Source: JAKPQE01 sp041397845 (GTDB taxonomy: Bacteria; Pseudomonadota; Alphaproteobacteria; Rhizobiales; JAKPQE01). From it: DNA of 64,000 nucleotides. Location of the stretch: assembly GCA_041397845.1 (NCBI GenBank), contig JAWKVW010000006.1, positions 1 through 64,000 on the forward strand, written 5' to 3'. The stretch's first letter is position 1; each line of letters opens with the position of its first letter. This document shows, piece by piece, positions 50,736-59,372 of this stretch. Both the position numbers and the translations under genes were made by a program. Below the pieces are notes generated by a model, which was not told the DNA's origin, made no database searches, and saw nothing but the letters and a program-made list of their open reading frames with translations.

Positions 50736-52877
50736 TTGATTCATACCGCCAGCGGCACCACGCCGCTCATCGCCATTGATGCCGTCGTGCTCGACACGGA
50801 AACGACCGGCCTCGACACCAACAAGGCCCGTCTCGTGCAGATCGGCGCCGTCCGGCTGCGCAACGGCATCATCGCGACCGACGAGACGTTCGACACGCTG
50901 ATTGATCCCGGCATTCCGATTCCGCCGGCAACGACGGCGATCCACCACATCGACGATGCCATGGTGGTCGGGGCGCCGACCTTTCCGGACGTGCGCGAGA
51001 AGCTGCGCGAATTCATCGGCAGCTCGATCGTCATCGGCCACTCGATCGGCTTCGACCTGGCGATGCTGCGGCGGGAATGCAAGCTGGCAACGCTGATGTT
51101 CGCGGTGCCCCGCACGCTCGATACGCGCCTCCTTGCACAAATCGCCAACCCGAAGCTGCCGGACTTCTCGATGGAGATGATCGGCAAGTGGCTCGGCGTC
51201 GAGCTCTCCGACCGGCACACGGCGCTCGGCGATGCGATCGCGACAGCGAAACTGTTCCAGGCGCTCATTCCGAAGCTGCGCGAGGGCGGCATCCGCACCG
51301 TCGCCGAGGCCGAGAAAGCCTGCCGCCAGCTCACCGAAGTGCTTGAGGAGCACCAGCGTGCCGGCTGGATGGAACCGGTCGCGCCGCCGAGCCGGGCCGA
51401 TGCCGAGCGTACCCTCGCCCGGCTCGACAGCTATCCCTACCGGCACCGGGTGCGCGACGTGATGAGCCGGACGCCAGCGATCATCGCGGCCGGCACGAGC
51501 CTCAACGATGCCATGCAGCAGATGGTCGAGCGGCGGATCTCCTCGGTCTTTGCCTGCGAGCGGATGCCGGCCGAGGGCGCGGCGCCGGAAGCGGGGAAAA
51601 CCGGCATCATCACCGAGCGCGATGTCCTCAGGGCGATCGCCCTCAACGGCCCCGGCGCCCTCGTGCGGCCGGTCGGCGACTTCATGTCGAAGCCGCTCGC
51701 GGCCATCCCGGAAGAGGCGTTCATCTACCGCGCCGTCGGCCGCATGAGCCGGCTCAAGGTGCGCCATCTCGGCGTCACCAACGAGCGCGGCGAACTGGTC
51801 GGGGCGCTGTCGGCGCGCGACCTGCTGCGCCTTCGGGCCAGCGAGGCGATTTCGCTCGGCGACGAAATCGACGAGGCGGCCTCGGTACCGGAGCTTGGCG
51901 CTGCCTGGGCCAAGCTGCCGATGGTGGCGCGCAGCCTCGTCGAGGAAGACGTCGGCGCGCGCGAGGTCGCGGCCGTCATCAGCCGGGAAATCGGCGCCCT
52001 CGTGCGCAAGGCCGCGACGATGGCCGAGGCGCGGATGGAAACGTGTGGCCAGGGCCTGCCGCCGGTGCCCTATGCGCTGCTGGTGCTCGGCTCTGCCGGG
52101 CGCGGGGAAAGCCTCCTTTCCGCCGACCAGGACACGGCCATCGTCTATGAAAGCGGCGTGCCGGACGGGCCAGAGGACAGGTGGTTCGCGACCTTCTCGG
52201 CCCATGTCGGCGACATCCTGAACGAGGTCGGCCTGCCCTATTGCCGTGGCGGCGTGATGGCGCGAAACGCGGAATGGCGCGGCAGCCTTCAGACCTGGAT
52301 GGAGCGGATCGACGGCTGGGTGCGGCGGTCGCGGCCGGAAGACCTGCTCTCCGTCGACATCTTCTTCGATCTCCGGGTCGTCCACGGCGATGCCGGCCTT
52401 GGCCACAAGCTGCTGACGGAGGCCTATGGACGCGGCCACCGGGCGGCCGGCTTTGCCAAGCTGCTGGCGGAGATCGGCGACGCCTACCGGCCGCCGGTCA
52501 ATTTCCTCGGCGGCTTCAAGACCGAGTTCGGCCGGCTCGACCTGAAGAAGGGCGGGCTCTTTCCCGTGGTCTCGGCGGCGCGGGTGCTGGCGATCCGGCA
52601 CAATGTCGTGCGCCGGGCGACGAAGGACCGGCTCGATGCGCTGCGCAGCATGAACATCGGCGGCGAGACCGACCTTGCCCGGCTCAACGCCGCGCACGAG
52701 CTGGTGCTGCGGCTCATCCTGCGCCAGCAGGTTGCCGACAGCGTCGAGGGCCATCCGCTGTCCAGCTCGGTCCGGGTCCGGGATCTCGACCGCGTCGAGG
52801 CGGACGAACTGAAGGCAGCACTCACCGCGCTCGGCCATGCGATGGAGCTGGTTCGCGACCTCCTGTTCGCGCGATAG
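50736..52877 (+). CDS. Exonuclease, CBS-pair and DUF294 nucleotidyltransferase fusion
   Basis: 713 residues. A DEDD-family 3'-5' exonuclease occupies about 10-190, with DTETTG at 20-25, HSIGFDLAML and HTALGDAIATAKLF. CBS domains lie at about 235-365 (VRDVMSRTPAIIAAGTSLND, VGDFMSKPLAAIPEEAFIY). A DUF294 nucleotidyltransferase-like domain follows (LVLGSAGRGESLLSADQDTAIVYE near 455-480), then its C-terminal substrate domain. Such proteins usually sit beside acetate-type symporters and symporter-kinases. Here the kinase is present but no symporter is. I chose TTG 50736, seven bases after GGGGGGAGGG. Confidence 0.88.
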   Translation: MIHTASGTTPLIAIDAVVLDTETTGLDTNKARLVQIGAVRLRNGIIATDETFDTLIDPGIPIPPATTAIHHIDDAMVVGAPTFPDVREKLREFIGSSIVIGHSIGFDLAMLRRECKLATLMFAVPRTLDTRLLAQIANPKLPDFSMEMIGKWLGVELSDRHTALGDAIATAKLFQALIPKLREGGIRTVAEAEKACRQLTEVLEEHQRAGWMEPVAPPSRADAERTLARLDSYPYRHRVRDVMSRTPAIIAAGTSLNDAMQQMVERRISSVFACERMPAEGAAPEAGKTGIITERDVLRAIALNGPGALVRPVGDFMSKPLAAIPEEAFIYRAVGRMSRLKVRHLGVTNERGELVGALSARDLLRLRASEAISLGDEIDEAASVPELGAAWAKLPMVARSLVEEDVGAREVAAVISREIGALVRKAATMAEARMETCGQGLPPVPYALLVLGSAGRGESLLSADQDTAIVYESGVPDGPEDRWFATFSAHVGDILNEVGLPYCRGGVMARNAEWRGSLQTWMERIDGWVRRSRPEDLLSVDIFFDLRVVHGDAGLGHKLLTEAYGRGHRAAGFAKLLAEIGDAYRPPVNFLGGFKTEFGRLDLKKGGLFPVVSAARVLAIRHNVVRRATKDRLDALRSMNIGGETDLARLNAAHELVLRLILRQQVADSVEGHPLSSSVRVRDLDRVEADELKAALTALGHAMELVRDLLFAR

Positions 52878-52985
52878 GGAAATACCGCACGGCTATCCCG
52901 GCCATCGGATTTCCTGCTAGGGTGCCGCCGGGCCGGCCGGCGAGTCGCCGGCCGCAGCTTTGGAACAGGCGACCAGGAGCGTCAG

Positions 52986-53411
52986 ATGTTCAAGGAATTC
53001 AAGGAATTCGCCGTCAAGGGCAATGTCATCGACATGGCTGTCGGCATCATGATCGGCGCGGCTTTCGGCGCCGTGGTCTCGACGCTCGTCGACAACATCA
53101 TCATGCCGCCGATCGGCCTCATCCTCGGCAATTTCGACTTCTCGGAACTGTTCATCACGCTGAAGCAGGGCATGCCGGAAGGACCCTATGCGACGGTCCA
53201 GGCGGCCAAGGATGCCGGCGCCGTCACCTGGAACATCGGCCTCTTCATCAATGCGGTGATCAAGTTCGTCATCATCTCGTTTGCGCTCTTCCTCGTGGTC
53301 AAGGGCATCAACCGGCTGAAGCGCGAGGAAGAGGCCAAGCCGGCCGAGCCGCCGGCACCGCCGCGCAACGAGCAGCTTCTCGAGGAAATCCGGGATCTTC
53401 TCAAGAAATGA
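52986..53411 (+). CDS. mscL: Large-conductance mechanosensitive channel
   Basis: 141 residues. N-terminal MFKEFKEFAVKGNVIDMAVGIMIGAAFG (S1 and TM1), a periplasmic loop, TM2 (FVIISFALFLVVKGINRLKR) and the cytoplasmic helix ending LEEIRDLLKK are all standard. It opens under membrane tension to release solutes on osmotic downshock. The stop overlaps the aminotransferase ATG by 3 bases. Confidence 0.95.
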   Translation: MFKEFKEFAVKGNVIDMAVGIMIGAAFGAVVSTLVDNIIMPPIGLILGNFDFSELFITLKQGMPEGPYATVQAAKDAGAVTWNIGLFINAVIKFVIISFALFLVVKGINRLKREEEAKPAEPPAPPRNEQLLEEIRDLLKK

Positions 53412-54604
53412 GCGACGCGGCACTTCTCGCCGCCCTTCGCCCCGAGGCGCGCAACGCGCCGGGCAGCGGCATCGTCGAGGTCATGTCGTACGGCTTCGGC
53501 CGCGACGGCATGATTCCGCTCTGGGCCGGCGAGGGCGACCTGCCGACACCGGAGTTCATCCGCAAGGCGGCGATGGACTCACTTGCCGCCGGCGAGACCT
53601 TCTACACCTATCAGGGCGGCCTGCCGGCGCTGCGCGAGGCGATCGCCGCCTATCACGGCCGCCTTTATGGCGGCACTTTCGATCCGACCGAGTTTCTCGT
53701 CACCGGCTCGGGCATGCAGTCGATCAAGCTGGCGCTGGAGCTTGTTGCCGGGGCCGGCGACGATGTCGTCATCCCGAGCCCGGCCTGGCCGAACATCACG
53801 GCAGCGGTCGGCGTTTTCGGGGCGCGGCCGGTGGAAGTGCCGATGGTGCTCGGCAATGCCGGCTGGAAGCTCGACCTCGACCAGCTCTTTGCCGCTTGCG
53901 GCGCCAGGGCGAAAGCGATTTTCCTCAACTCGCCGTGCAATCCGACGGGCTGGACGGCGACGCGCGAGGAGCTTGTCGCGATCCTCGACTTTGCCCGCCA
54001 GCGCGGCATCTGGATCATCGCCGACGAGATCTATGCCCGCTTTTCCTATGGCCGCGACCGGTCGCCATCGTTCCGCGACGTCGCCGTGGCGGACGACCGC
54101 ATTCTCTACGTCAACACCTTCTCCAAGAACTGGGCGATGACCGGCTGGCGCGTCGGCTGGCTCGGCGCGCCGAAGGCACTGGCGCCGACGATCGAGAACC
54201 TCATCCAGTATTCGACCTCGGGCGTTGCGGTCTTCATGCAGCGGGCCGCGATCGCCGCGCTCGATCAAGGCGAAGCATTCATTGCCGAACAGGTGGCACG
54301 GGCAGCGACCGGGCGCGACATCGTCTGCTCGGCGCTCGAGGCGACGGGCCAGGTTCGGCTGCAGCGGCCGGACGGCGCGTTCTACCTGTTCTTTGCCATC
54401 GACGGGGAGCCGGACACGCGCAAGCTCGGGCTCAGGCTGGTCGATGAAGCCAATATCGGCCTGGCGCCGGGCACCGCCTTCGGGGCCGGCGGCGACGGCT
54501 ACCTGCGGCTCTGCTTTGCCCGTTCCGCCGACAGCCTATCGCGCGCGACCGGGCGGCTCGTCGAATGGCTGGAGCGCCGGCCGAAGGGCGGGTCGGGCCG
54601 ATGA
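53408..54604 (+). CDS. PLP-dependent class I/II aminotransferase
   Basis: 398 residues of fold type I. The PLP lysine is in NTFSKNWAMTGWRVGW (about 240). NPTGW (substrate Asn), the Asp/Tyr of IIADEIYARFSYGR and the C-terminal Arg in YLRLCFARS are present. It resembles aspartate/aromatic or branched aminotransferases of subgroup I; the substrate cannot be fixed. It is translationally coupled to mscL through an ATGA overlap, an unusual pairing. The FixJ-like regulator begins 82 bp later. Confidence 0.9.
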   Translation: MSDAALLAALRPEARNAPGSGIVEVMSYGFGRDGMIPLWAGEGDLPTPEFIRKAAMDSLAAGETFYTYQGGLPALREAIAAYHGRLYGGTFDPTEFLVTGSGMQSIKLALELVAGAGDDVVIPSPAWPNITAAVGVFGARPVEVPMVLGNAGWKLDLDQLFAACGARAKAIFLNSPCNPTGWTATREELVAILDFARQRGIWIIADEIYARFSYGRDRSPSFRDVAVADDRILYVNTFSKNWAMTGWRVGWLGAPKALAPTIENLIQYSTSGVAVFMQRAAIAALDQGEAFIAEQVARAATGRDIVCSALEATGQVRLQRPDGAFYLFFAIDGEPDTRKLGLRLVDEANIGLAPGTAFGAGGDGYLRLCFARSADSLSRATGRLVEWLERRPKGGSGR

Positions 54605-54686
54605 GCCGCGATCCGCAAGGCGACACAGGAGCGCCGGCACCGGACCCCCAGACACGCTCCCGGTCACGGGGCGGGGAGACCTGCCC

Positions 54687-55301
54687 GTGACCGGCGGCGA
54701 CACAGTCTTCATCGTCGACAGCGACGCCGATGACCGCGAGACGCTCGGAGCGCTGTTCGCGGCGGCCGGGTTCACGGTCGCGGCATTCGATTGTGGCGAA
54801 GCCCTGTTCGCGGCCGGCAGGACGGCGGCAAGGAGCTGCGTCGTCCTCGACATCGCAACGGCAACCTGCGGAACACCGGGCCTTGAGACGCTCGGCCGGC
54901 TGGTTGCCGAGGATGTGGCACGCCCCGTCATCGTCATCTCCGGACAGGGCGACATCCCGACGGCGGTCGCGGCGATCAAGGAAGGGGCGCGCGATTTCAT
55001 CGAGAAACCGATCGACGGCGAGCGGCTCGTCGAGCTGGTGCGATCGGCGCTCGCCGATTGCGCGGGCGCGCCGGCGGACGAGACCTGTCCCGATTTTCCG
55101 GGCCGGGCGCTGCTGACGCCGCGCGAGCAGCAGGTGCTCGGCCAGATCACCGCCGGGCATTCCAACAAGGAGGCCGGCCGGCGCCTCGGCATCTCGCCGC
55201 GCACGGTCGAGGTGCACCGTGCCCGGATCATGGAAAAGCTCGGCGCCAAGAATGCCGCCGACCTCGTGCGCATCGCGCTGACCGGCGGCAAGGCCGGCTG
55301 A
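54687..55301 (+). CDS. FixJ-like response regulator (LuxR-type HTH)
   Basis: 204 residues from GTG 54687 (GGGGAG upstream). The receiver has Asp residues at 11 and 13, a likely phosphoacceptor D55 in CVVLDIATAT, and KP in FIEKPIDGE. The usual switch segment reads VISGQGDIPTAVAAIKEGARDF, close to FixJ. The C-terminal HTH has LTPREQQVLGQITAGHSNKEAGRRLGISPRTVEVHRARIMEKLGAKNAADLVRIAL. No FixL-like kinase is adjacent. It is followed by the FixK-type regulator, so it may activate that gene. Confidence 0.85.
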   Translation: MTGGDTVFIVDSDADDRETLGALFAAAGFTVAAFDCGEALFAAGRTAARSCVVLDIATATCGTPGLETLGRLVAEDVARPVIVISGQGDIPTAVAAIKEGARDFIEKPIDGERLVELVRSALADCAGAPADETCPDFPGRALLTPREQQVLGQITAGHSNKEAGRRLGISPRTVEVHRARIMEKLGAKNAADLVRIALTGGKAG

Positions 55302-55354
55302 GGCAAATCCCGCGGAAGGCCGGAAGGCCGGCGCTCCGCCATCCGCGTCCGGCC

Positions 55355-55368
55355 TTGACGTGCGTCAA
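55355..55368 (+). promoter_or_regulatory. FNR/FixK-type anaerobox
   Basis: TTGACGTGCGTCAA fits TTGA-N6-TCAA and is a perfect palindrome in the half-sites. It lies 54 bp past the stop of the FixJ-like gene and 340 bp before the FixK-type ATG. It could serve autoregulation, or act on a promoter further downstream. Confidence 0.6.
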
Positions 55369-55562
55369 CGCGCGACCGCGCGACTGCCCCTAATTTCAGC
55401 ATCGGAATCGGAGTGCCCTCTCCGGTGCCATCCTTGGCTGCCGGCTCCCAGCGGCGGCTTTCGAATCGTTTCCCCGCGCCGATGGCGTGTGCGGCTGCCG
55501 ACAGGCCGATCCGACGGAGCATGCTTCGGCGGCTATTCTTGTTTTTCCATACGTGTTTTTAC

Positions 55563-55570
55563 GTAAGTAG
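55563..55570 (+). promoter_or_regulatory. Possible FixJ binding motif
   Basis: GTAAGTAG, preceded by TTAC so that TTACGTAAGTAG is seen, matches seven of eight positions of the FixJ motif MTAMGTAG as I remember it. It is about 140 bp upstream of the FixK-type ATG, and a FixJ-like gene ends about 260 bp upstream. Confidence 0.45.
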
Positions 55571-55708
55571 GTCCCCCAATGTCTCGACGCGGGACGTTTG
55601 GCTATGTTTTTTCACGGAAAAGCGCTTCCGGTCGCGTCGAACCACCGATTCCGGAATCGTCACTGCCCCAAAAATGGGCTAGAACGGTTCCTAAGAGGGC
55701 AAAAGACA

Positions 55709-56419
55709 ATGGCTTATCTCGACCGGCAGACGGCGACACAGGGCGACGGACTTAGCGAGTCGACACGCGGCGAGCGGGCATGGTCGGATTTCATGGCCTT
55801 GCCGCGCGTGAAGCGCCTGGCGCTCAGCGAACATGAAGCCGTGTTTTTCGAGGGCGACCGGGCCGACCGGTTGTTCGAAATCACCGACGGCGCGGTGATG
55901 CTCTACAAGCTGCTGCCGGACGGACGGCGGCAGGTGGTCGAGGTCCTGGGCAGCGGCGACCTGCTCGGCCTGCAAGCCTCGCATCTTTACGACTGCTCGG
56001 CCGAGACGCTCATTCCCAGCCGGCTGCGGGCGATCGACCGGAACGACCTTGACACCTATCCGGAACTGCAAACCCATGTGAACCGCTGCCTGCTCGGGCA
56101 GTTGCAGACGATGCACGAGCACGCGGTGCTGCTCGGCCGCAAGTCGGCCTTCGAACGGGTGACGTCGTTCCTGATGCGCTTCGTGCCGAAGCGCGGTGCG
56201 ATCGGCTGCGAGGGGCCGGTCAAGGGTTCGCCGGACGAGAAGGTCATCGTGCTGGCAATGACCCGTCAGGAGATCGCCGACTATCTCGGCCTGACGATCG
56301 AGACGGTGTCGCGGGTGTTTTCCGACCTGCGCCGGCGCGGTCTCATCACCGCCGAAAAGCATGATCGGGTGCGCATTCTCGACATCTGCGGCCTGTGCAA
56401 GCTGACCGGCACGCACTGA
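55709..56419 (+). CDS. Crp/Fnr family regulator, FixK-type
   Basis: 236 residues. The cNMP-binding-like barrel (FEGDRADRLFEITDGAVMLYKLLPDGRRQVVEVLGSGDLLGL) is followed by a dimer helix and HTH. The recognition helix is MTRQEIADYLGLTIETVSRVFSDLRRRGLI, whose E-SR pattern recognises TTGA half-sites. An N-terminal iron-sulfur cysteine set is missing, which separates FixK from FNR/FnrN. It would activate microaerobic genes. ATG 55709 gives MAYLDRQTA. The C-terminus has an unusual CGLCKLTGTH tail. Confidence 0.88.
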   Translation: MAYLDRQTATQGDGLSESTRGERAWSDFMALPRVKRLALSEHEAVFFEGDRADRLFEITDGAVMLYKLLPDGRRQVVEVLGSGDLLGLQASHLYDCSAETLIPSRLRAIDRNDLDTYPELQTHVNRCLLGQLQTMHEHAVLLGRKSAFERVTSFLMRFVPKRGAIGCEGPVKGSPDEKVIVLAMTRQEIADYLGLTIETVSRVFSDLRRRGLITAEKHDRVRILDICGLCKLTGTH

Positions 56420-56458
56420 CGGCCGCGGCCGCCCGCCTTCCCGCTTTTACATTCCCGC

Positions 56459-57907
56459 TCAGGGCTCAGCCGCCGTGCCGGCCTCCTGCGTCAGCAGGAT
56501 GACGAAGGTCGCGCCGGGGGTTCCGTCCTTCAGCGCGAGCGTCCCGCCATGGGCGCGCACGAGTTCGGCGGCAATCGCCAGGCCAAGGCCGGTGCCACCA
56601 GGACGGGCCGAGCCCTCGAAGGCCCGGAACAGGTTTTCGCGGGCCTTTTTCGGCACGCCGGGGCCGGTGTCGGTGACCTCGATGCGCACGCCACGGCTTT
56701 CCCGACCGGCAGCAATCGCCAGCCGCCGGATGATGGCGGGATCGTCCTCGCCCTCCATCGCCTGAACGGCATTGCGGCAGAGATTGACGAGGACGCGGAA
56801 GAGCTGTTCCGGGTCGGCCTCGATCTCAAGGCCCTCCGGCACCTGATTTTCGAAGGCAATCGTCGGATGCTCGCGCAAGGTGAGAACCTCGGCGACGTCC
56901 TCGACGAGGCGGTCGAGCGCGAGCAGGCGGCGAACCGGCGGCTGCTCCTCGGCCCGGCCATAGGTCAGCGTCGACTGGCAATAGGCAATGGCGCGGTCGA
57001 GGGCGCCGATGAGCTTTGGCGCAAAGCGCTGCACCGTCGGATCGGGCAAGGCGGTCAGGCGATCGGAAAAGAGCTGCGCCGAGGCGAGCAGGTTGCGCAG
57101 GTCGTGATTGATCTTGGAGACGGCAAGGCCGACATCGGCCAGGCGGCGCTGCTGCTTCAGCGTGCCGGCGAGCTGGCGCTGCATGGCGGCAAGACGTTCC
57201 TCGGCAAGGCCGACCTCGTCGTCCCGCCGGCTCGGCACGATGATGCGCGAGGGGTCTTCCGGGGCCTCGCTGAACCGGGCCATGGCGCCGGTCAGCCGGC
57301 GCATCGGGCGCACGAAAAGTCCGTTGAGACTGAAGAAGACGAGCGCCGCCGTGACCAGCGAGATGACCAGCGACAGCACGAGGATATTGCGCGAATAGCG
57401 CATCATCGCCTGACGCAGCGGCGTTTCGGAGAGGATGACCTCGAGGAACTCGCCGCCGCGCGGCGGCGCGCCGATGACGCGGATGGTGCGCTCGCCACCG
57501 ACGACCAGCGTCTCGAATGCGTCGGCAATCGCGGTCAGCGGCCGGGCATCGCGCAAATCGACGTCGCGGGCAATCATTGCCGGCATTTCCGACATGGCGA
57601 GCAGGCGGCGCATGCCTTCGCTGCGCACCGCGACGGCCTCGGCGCCGATTGCCTTCAGCAGCTCGGTGCGCATGTCCTCGTTCAGCGACAGGTCGTTGCC
57701 TTCATGCTCGAGCAGCAGCGCGGCGACATTGGCGGTGGCGAGGCGGTCGCGCAGCCAGGTCAGCCGATAATTGGCGACCGAGGGCACGAAAATCGTCACT
57801 TCGGCGACCATGACAAAGACGATGGTGAGGACGAGCAGCTTGACGGACAGCCCCCGGAAGGGCCGCCGCCGGCGTTCGCTCGTCATGGCATCTTGGCTTT
57901 CGGTCAT
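56459..57907 (-). CDS. Sensor histidine kinase without an adjacent regulator
   Basis: 482 residues. One helix at about 22-45, a periplasmic domain (50-165), a second helix (170-190), and a HAMP segment (GLFVRPMRRLTGAMARFSE) are seen. The H-box is SKINHDLRNLLASAQLFSD near residue 270, followed by the N-box LVNLCRNAVQAMEG and GTGLGLAIAAELV. The H-box with INHDLRN is uncommon but fits HisKA. No regulator gene lies beside it; the FixJ-like regulator at 54687 is the nearest and is a possible but unproven partner. It precedes the start of the flavoprotein on the opposite side by 40 bp. Confidence 0.88.
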   Translation of the reverse strand: MTESQDAMTSERRRRPFRGLSVKLLVLTIVFVMVAEVTIFVPSVANYRLTWLRDRLATANVAALLLEHEGNDLSLNEDMRTELLKAIGAEAVAVRSEGMRRLLAMSEMPAMIARDVDLRDARPLTAIADAFETLVVGGERTIRVIGAPPRGGEFLEVILSETPLRQAMMRYSRNILVLSLVISLVTAALVFFSLNGLFVRPMRRLTGAMARFSEAPEDPSRIIVPSRRDDEVGLAEERLAAMQRQLAGTLKQQRRLADVGLAVSKINHDLRNLLASAQLFSDRLTALPDPTVQRFAPKLIGALDRAIAYCQSTLTYGRAEEQPPVRRLLALDRLVEDVAEVLTLREHPTIAFENQVPEGLEIEADPEQLFRVLVNLCRNAVQAMEGEDDPAIIRRLAIAAGRESRGVRIEVTDTGPGVPKKARENLFRAFEGSARPGGTGLGLAIAAELVRAHGGTLALKDGTPGATFVILLTQEAGTAAEP

Positions 57908-57947
57908 GCCTGTCGCGGGTCTTTTCGGCGTATTGCCGCCAGATCGT

Positions 57948-59372
57948 TCAGCCGAAGCGGCGCAGAAACGCGATGATGCGGCGCGTCCAGGGGCTCGTCA
58001 AACTCGGGGTGTAGTAGGTAATGGCGGCACGGCGGGCAACCTCGGCACGGGTCGGGTAAGGAAAGACGAGGCCGGCGAGCGCGCCGACCTTCATCTTGCG
58101 GGCAACAGCCATGGCATAGAGCGGGATGAGCTCGCCGGCATCGCGGCCGACGACACCGGCGCCGACGATGCGGCCGCGCTTCGTCGCGATGATCTTGGCA
58201 AAGCCATGCCGGTCGCCTTCGGCGGTCGCCCGGTCGTTCTCGGCAAAGGGCCAGCGCAGCACCCGGATCTCGCCATGCCGCTCGCGCGCCGCCGCTTCGC
58301 CGAGGCCGACGAAGGCAAGTTCGGGATCGGTGTAGGTGGTCCAGGGGATGATGTCACGGCGCTCGCTGACCGGCAGGCGGAAGAGGATCGCGCGCAGCAC
58401 GAGGCCGGCGTGATAGTTGGCGACGTGGGTGAACTGATAGCTGCCGGCGACGTCGCCAATGGCGTAGACGCGGCGATTGGTGGTGCGAAGACCAGTGTCG
58501 ACGGCGATGCCGCGCTCGCCGAGCGCGACGCCGGCAAGCTCCAGGCCGAGATCCTCGACATTGGGCCGGCGGCCGGCGGCGACCAGCAGATGGCTGCCGA
58601 CAAGGGTCTCGACGCCGTCGCCCGCGGCAAGCTCGAGGGCAACGCCGGCGCCGTCGCGGCGGGCCGAGAGGATGCGGACGCCCTCGCGCAGCTCCACCCC
58701 GTCACGGCGAAGGGCATCGACGACGATCGCGGCAAGCTCAGGATCATCACGCGAGAGCGCGGCGGCGGCCTCGAGCACCACGACCTCGGCGCCAAGGCGG
58801 CGGAAGGCCTGCGCCAGTTCCATGCCGATCGGGCCGCCGCCGAGCACGAGCAGGCGGCGCGGCAGTTCGGTGAGCCCGAAGATGGTCTCGTTGGTCAGGA
58901 ACGGCACTTCGGCTAGGCCGGGGATCGGGGGAATGCCGGCCCTCGACCCGGTGGCGATGACGAAGCGGCGGGCACGGATGGTTTCGCCGCCGGCGGCGAC
59001 GGTGTCGGGGCCGGTGAACCGGGCGGCGGCGCGGATGACCCGGACGCCGAGGCCGGCAAAGCGTTCCTCGGAATCGTTCGGCGCGATCTCGCCGATGACG
59101 CCGTGGACGTGGGCCATGACCCTCGCGAAATCGACTTGCGGCTCACCGGCGTCGATACCGAAGCGGCCGGCGGCACGGATGGCGGCAGCGGCGCGCGCGG
59201 CGGATATCAACGCCTTGGACGGCACGCAGCCGGGGTTGAGGCAATCGCCGCCCATGCGGTCCTTCTCGACGAGGACAACGGAGACGCCGAAGGCAGCGGC
59301 AGCTGCGGCGACCGACAGGCCGCCTGAGCCGGCGCCGATGACGCAGATATCGGGGCGAAGCTCGGCTGCCAT
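57948..59372 (-). CDS. FAD-dependent pyridine nucleotide-disulfide oxidoreductase
   Basis: 474 residues, similar to dihydrolipoamide dehydrogenase/mercuric reductase. The FAD motif is GAGSGG (13-18), the redox disulfide is CLNPGCVPSK (Cys44 and Cys49), the NAD(P) motif is GGGPIGMELA near 185, and VYAIGDV follows. The C-terminal dimer domain normally supplies a His-Glu pair in an HPT motif; here that position reads FPYPTRAEVARR, so the usual His is absent. It may therefore be a mercuric-reductase-like or unknown quinone/disulfide reductase. The start overlaps the TVP38 stop (TGATG). Confidence 0.88.
   Translation of the reverse strand: MAAELRPDICVIGAGSGGLSVAAAAAAFGVSVVLVEKDRMGGDCLNPGCVPSKALISAARAAAAIRAAGRFGIDAGEPQVDFARVMAHVHGVIGEIAPNDSEERFAGLGVRVIRAAARFTGPDTVAAGGETIRARRFVIATGSRAGIPPIPGLAEVPFLTNETIFGLTELPRRLLVLGGGPIGMELAQAFRRLGAEVVVLEAAAALSRDDPELAAIVVDALRRDGVELREGVRILSARRDGAGVALELAAGDGVETLVGSHLLVAAGRRPNVEDLGLELAGVALGERGIAVDTGLRTTNRRVYAIGDVAGSYQFTHVANYHAGLVLRAILFRLPVSERRDIIPWTTYTDPELAFVGLGEAAARERHGEIRVLRWPFAENDRATAEGDRHGFAKIIATKRGRIVGAGVVGRDAGELIPLYAMAVARKMKVGALAGLVFPYPTRAEVARRAAITYYTPSLTSPWTRRIIAFLRRFG

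Larger units (their letters stand above)
55302..55708 (+). promoter_or_regulatory. Upstream region of the FixK-type gene
   Basis: 407 bp with no gene. It contains an FNR/FixK-type box at 55355 and a FixJ-like motif near 55563. An AT-richer patch from 55533 to 55615 stands out from the GC-rich surroundings and is the likely core promoter. The predicted start codon is 55709 with AAAAGA before it. Confidence 0.6.

Noticed and set aside
46287..52838. A 2183-codon open frame on the minus strand
   Set aside because: Only the part from 49796 downwards matches a protein family. The upstream half is antisense to the exonuclease/CBS/DUF294 gene and is open only because of the high GC content and codon bias.
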